A stretch of DNA of 64,000 nucleotides from NCBI GenBank assembly GCA_025449115.1, contig JAHLKC010000042.1:124001-188000 (forward strand), given 5' to 3'. Shown here piece by piece: positions 63,139-64,000 of the stretch. The stretch's first letter is position 1. Every line of letters begins with the position of its first letter. The position numbers and the translations under genes are program-made. This DNA comes from Chytridium lagenaria (lineage: Eukaryota > Chytridiomycota > Chytridiomycetes > Chytridiales > Chytridiaceae). The notes under the pieces were generated by a model, which was not told the DNA's origin, did no database searches, and saw nothing but the letters and a program-made list of their open reading frames with translations.

Positions 63139-63553
63139 TTGGGAGAGAGACCAAGCTCCATGAATTTATGTAGATATCAGCAATCCTTAATATATTCACA
63201 AAGATCGCTAACAAGCTTTGATGAAGTCCTTCAGCTTTAAAAAAGGAAAACAAGAAATTGATATTGACGATGATTGTATTTGGTGATAATTGCGCGAAGA
63301 ATGCGTTGCGGCTGAATAGATGAGCAAAATATGTATGCACAGATTGAAGAGAACGGTGTCCTTTTCCAAAATCGAAAGAAAAAGTAAGGAAAAAGTCGGG
63401 TTTCAGAAAGGAATTCAAGACAATAAAAAGTAGATACAAAATAATGAAAGGGCGCATAAAACGACAATATCTGTGAAGGCTGAATCTTTAGCTGCCGATC
63501 AAGAACATTAACTAAAATAAGTGTGCCATTCGCCAAATCCTTAAAAGCGCTTT
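63139..63553. other. Intergenic between convergent SF3A2 and edge gene
   Basis: AT-rich 415-bp spacer between two gene ends. No gene seen. Confidence 0.55.
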
Positions 63554-64000
63554 CTAATCCACGCGAGAAAGTTCTCCTGAATTTCTCTCACATCCCCACA
63601 ACAATTCAGAGGCGGCAACAGGCACCACAGGACTCCATCCACAATCACCATCGCTGTCATGACCTCTCGCCAACAACGCTTGCCGGCCAGTCGACACCAG
63701 AGCGGACTTGATTATCAGAATCCACGTCTTCGCTACGTCGGAATACAACGTCGTCACGAAGGTCATCGCAGTATTGGAATGCCGTGATACTGTCAAAGGA
63801 GACAGCGCTACCACTAACCCCGTCCAACGTTCAAGCCAAGGGAAGCTGCGCGACGTCTCTTCATGACATCAACACCTCGGGCCATGCTGTTCACTTGCGA
63901 AACGTTAAAAACGTCACCAATGGACAAAGTCGACGCGGAAGCATTCTGCCCAGAGTTTTCATTATTCGGGACCTCCGATCGTCGTCGACTCGGCGCGATG
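63554..64000 (-). CDS. 3' end of an unknown gene leaving the window
   Basis: From base 64000 downward the reading APSRRRSEVPNNENSGQ, DVFNVSQVNSMARGVDVMK and RRRAASLGLNVGRG looks coding. It continues after a shift near 63825 as VSGSAVSFDSITAFQYCDDL and RRSEDVDSDNQVRSGVDWPA. After another shift near 63660 it ends WGCERNSGELSRVD, stopping at 63554. Composition is Ser/Asp/Arg-rich and low in hydrophobic residues, so this may be a disordered tail. No family recognised; the start is outside the window. Confidence 0.5.

Overview
The window is nuclear DNA from a eukaryote, almost certainly a zoosporic early-diverging fungus of the chytrid type. Genes carry many short GT-AG introns (about 50-180 nt). 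Intergenic DNA is AT-rich and full of microsatellites. The gene set (Mic60/mitofilin, Dom34/Pelota, SF3A2, muskelin, long-chain acyl-CoA synthetase, a Cys/Met-rich Ctr copper transporter, CBM21 starch-binding modules, a TmcB/TmcC-like sensor) fits that group. There is no rRNA, no CRISPR array and no tRNA I could support. The standard genetic code is used.

Layout. 1-6954: three related genes (A and B on minus, C on plus) for type-I membrane proteins. Each has a secreted beta-propeller-like ectodomain; B and C also show a Ser/Thr/Pro stalk, one transmembrane helix and a cytoplasmic tail ending near a PPxY motif. 7651-11700 (minus): a secreted GH13 alpha-amylase preceded by three CBM21-like starch-binding modules. 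12733-14277: a non-autonomous TA-flanked DNA transposon packed with CAACGTT motifs, next to an 80-bp tandem repeat. 16089-17111: a Q-rich protein. 17112-20648: a long gene-poor stretch. 20649-31257 (minus): Mic60, a large Q-rich/zinc-ribbon/GNAT-like protein and a cytosolic phospholipase A2. 31797-36893 (minus): the TmcB-like sensor. 38661-41879 (plus): acyl-CoA synthetase. 43171-44624 (plus): Ctr copper transporter. 44968-52806 (minus): MsrB, an unknown membrane protein, oligopeptidase B, phosphoserine aminotransferase and a UPF0390 basic protein. 52892-54343 (plus): Dom34. 54868-56550 (plus): an F-box protein. 56787-57757 (minus): a steroid 5-alpha-reductase family enzyme. 58689-61793 (plus): muskelin. 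62208-63138 (plus): SF3A2. 63554-64000 (minus): the 3' part of an unknown gene leaving the window.

The dominant technical feature is a high density of one-base reading-frame breaks, many in homopolymers. They hit nearly every conserved gene, including essential ones (SF3A2, Dom34, Mic60, SerC, acyl-CoA synthetase), while protein similarity continues in the shifted frame. This points to an unpolished long-read consensus rather than pseudogenes or recoding. Gene ends below are given for the frame that restores homology, and each entry states where the frame breaks.

The most interesting biology is the A/B/C receptor-like family (shared intron, propeller ectodomain, PPLY/PPVY tail), the triple-CBM21 amylase with an altered catalytic region IV, the CAACGTT transposon, and the Q-rich/zinc/GNAT protein. 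Most genes are housekeeping genes in no functional cluster; the A/B/C cluster is the only obvious local gene family.
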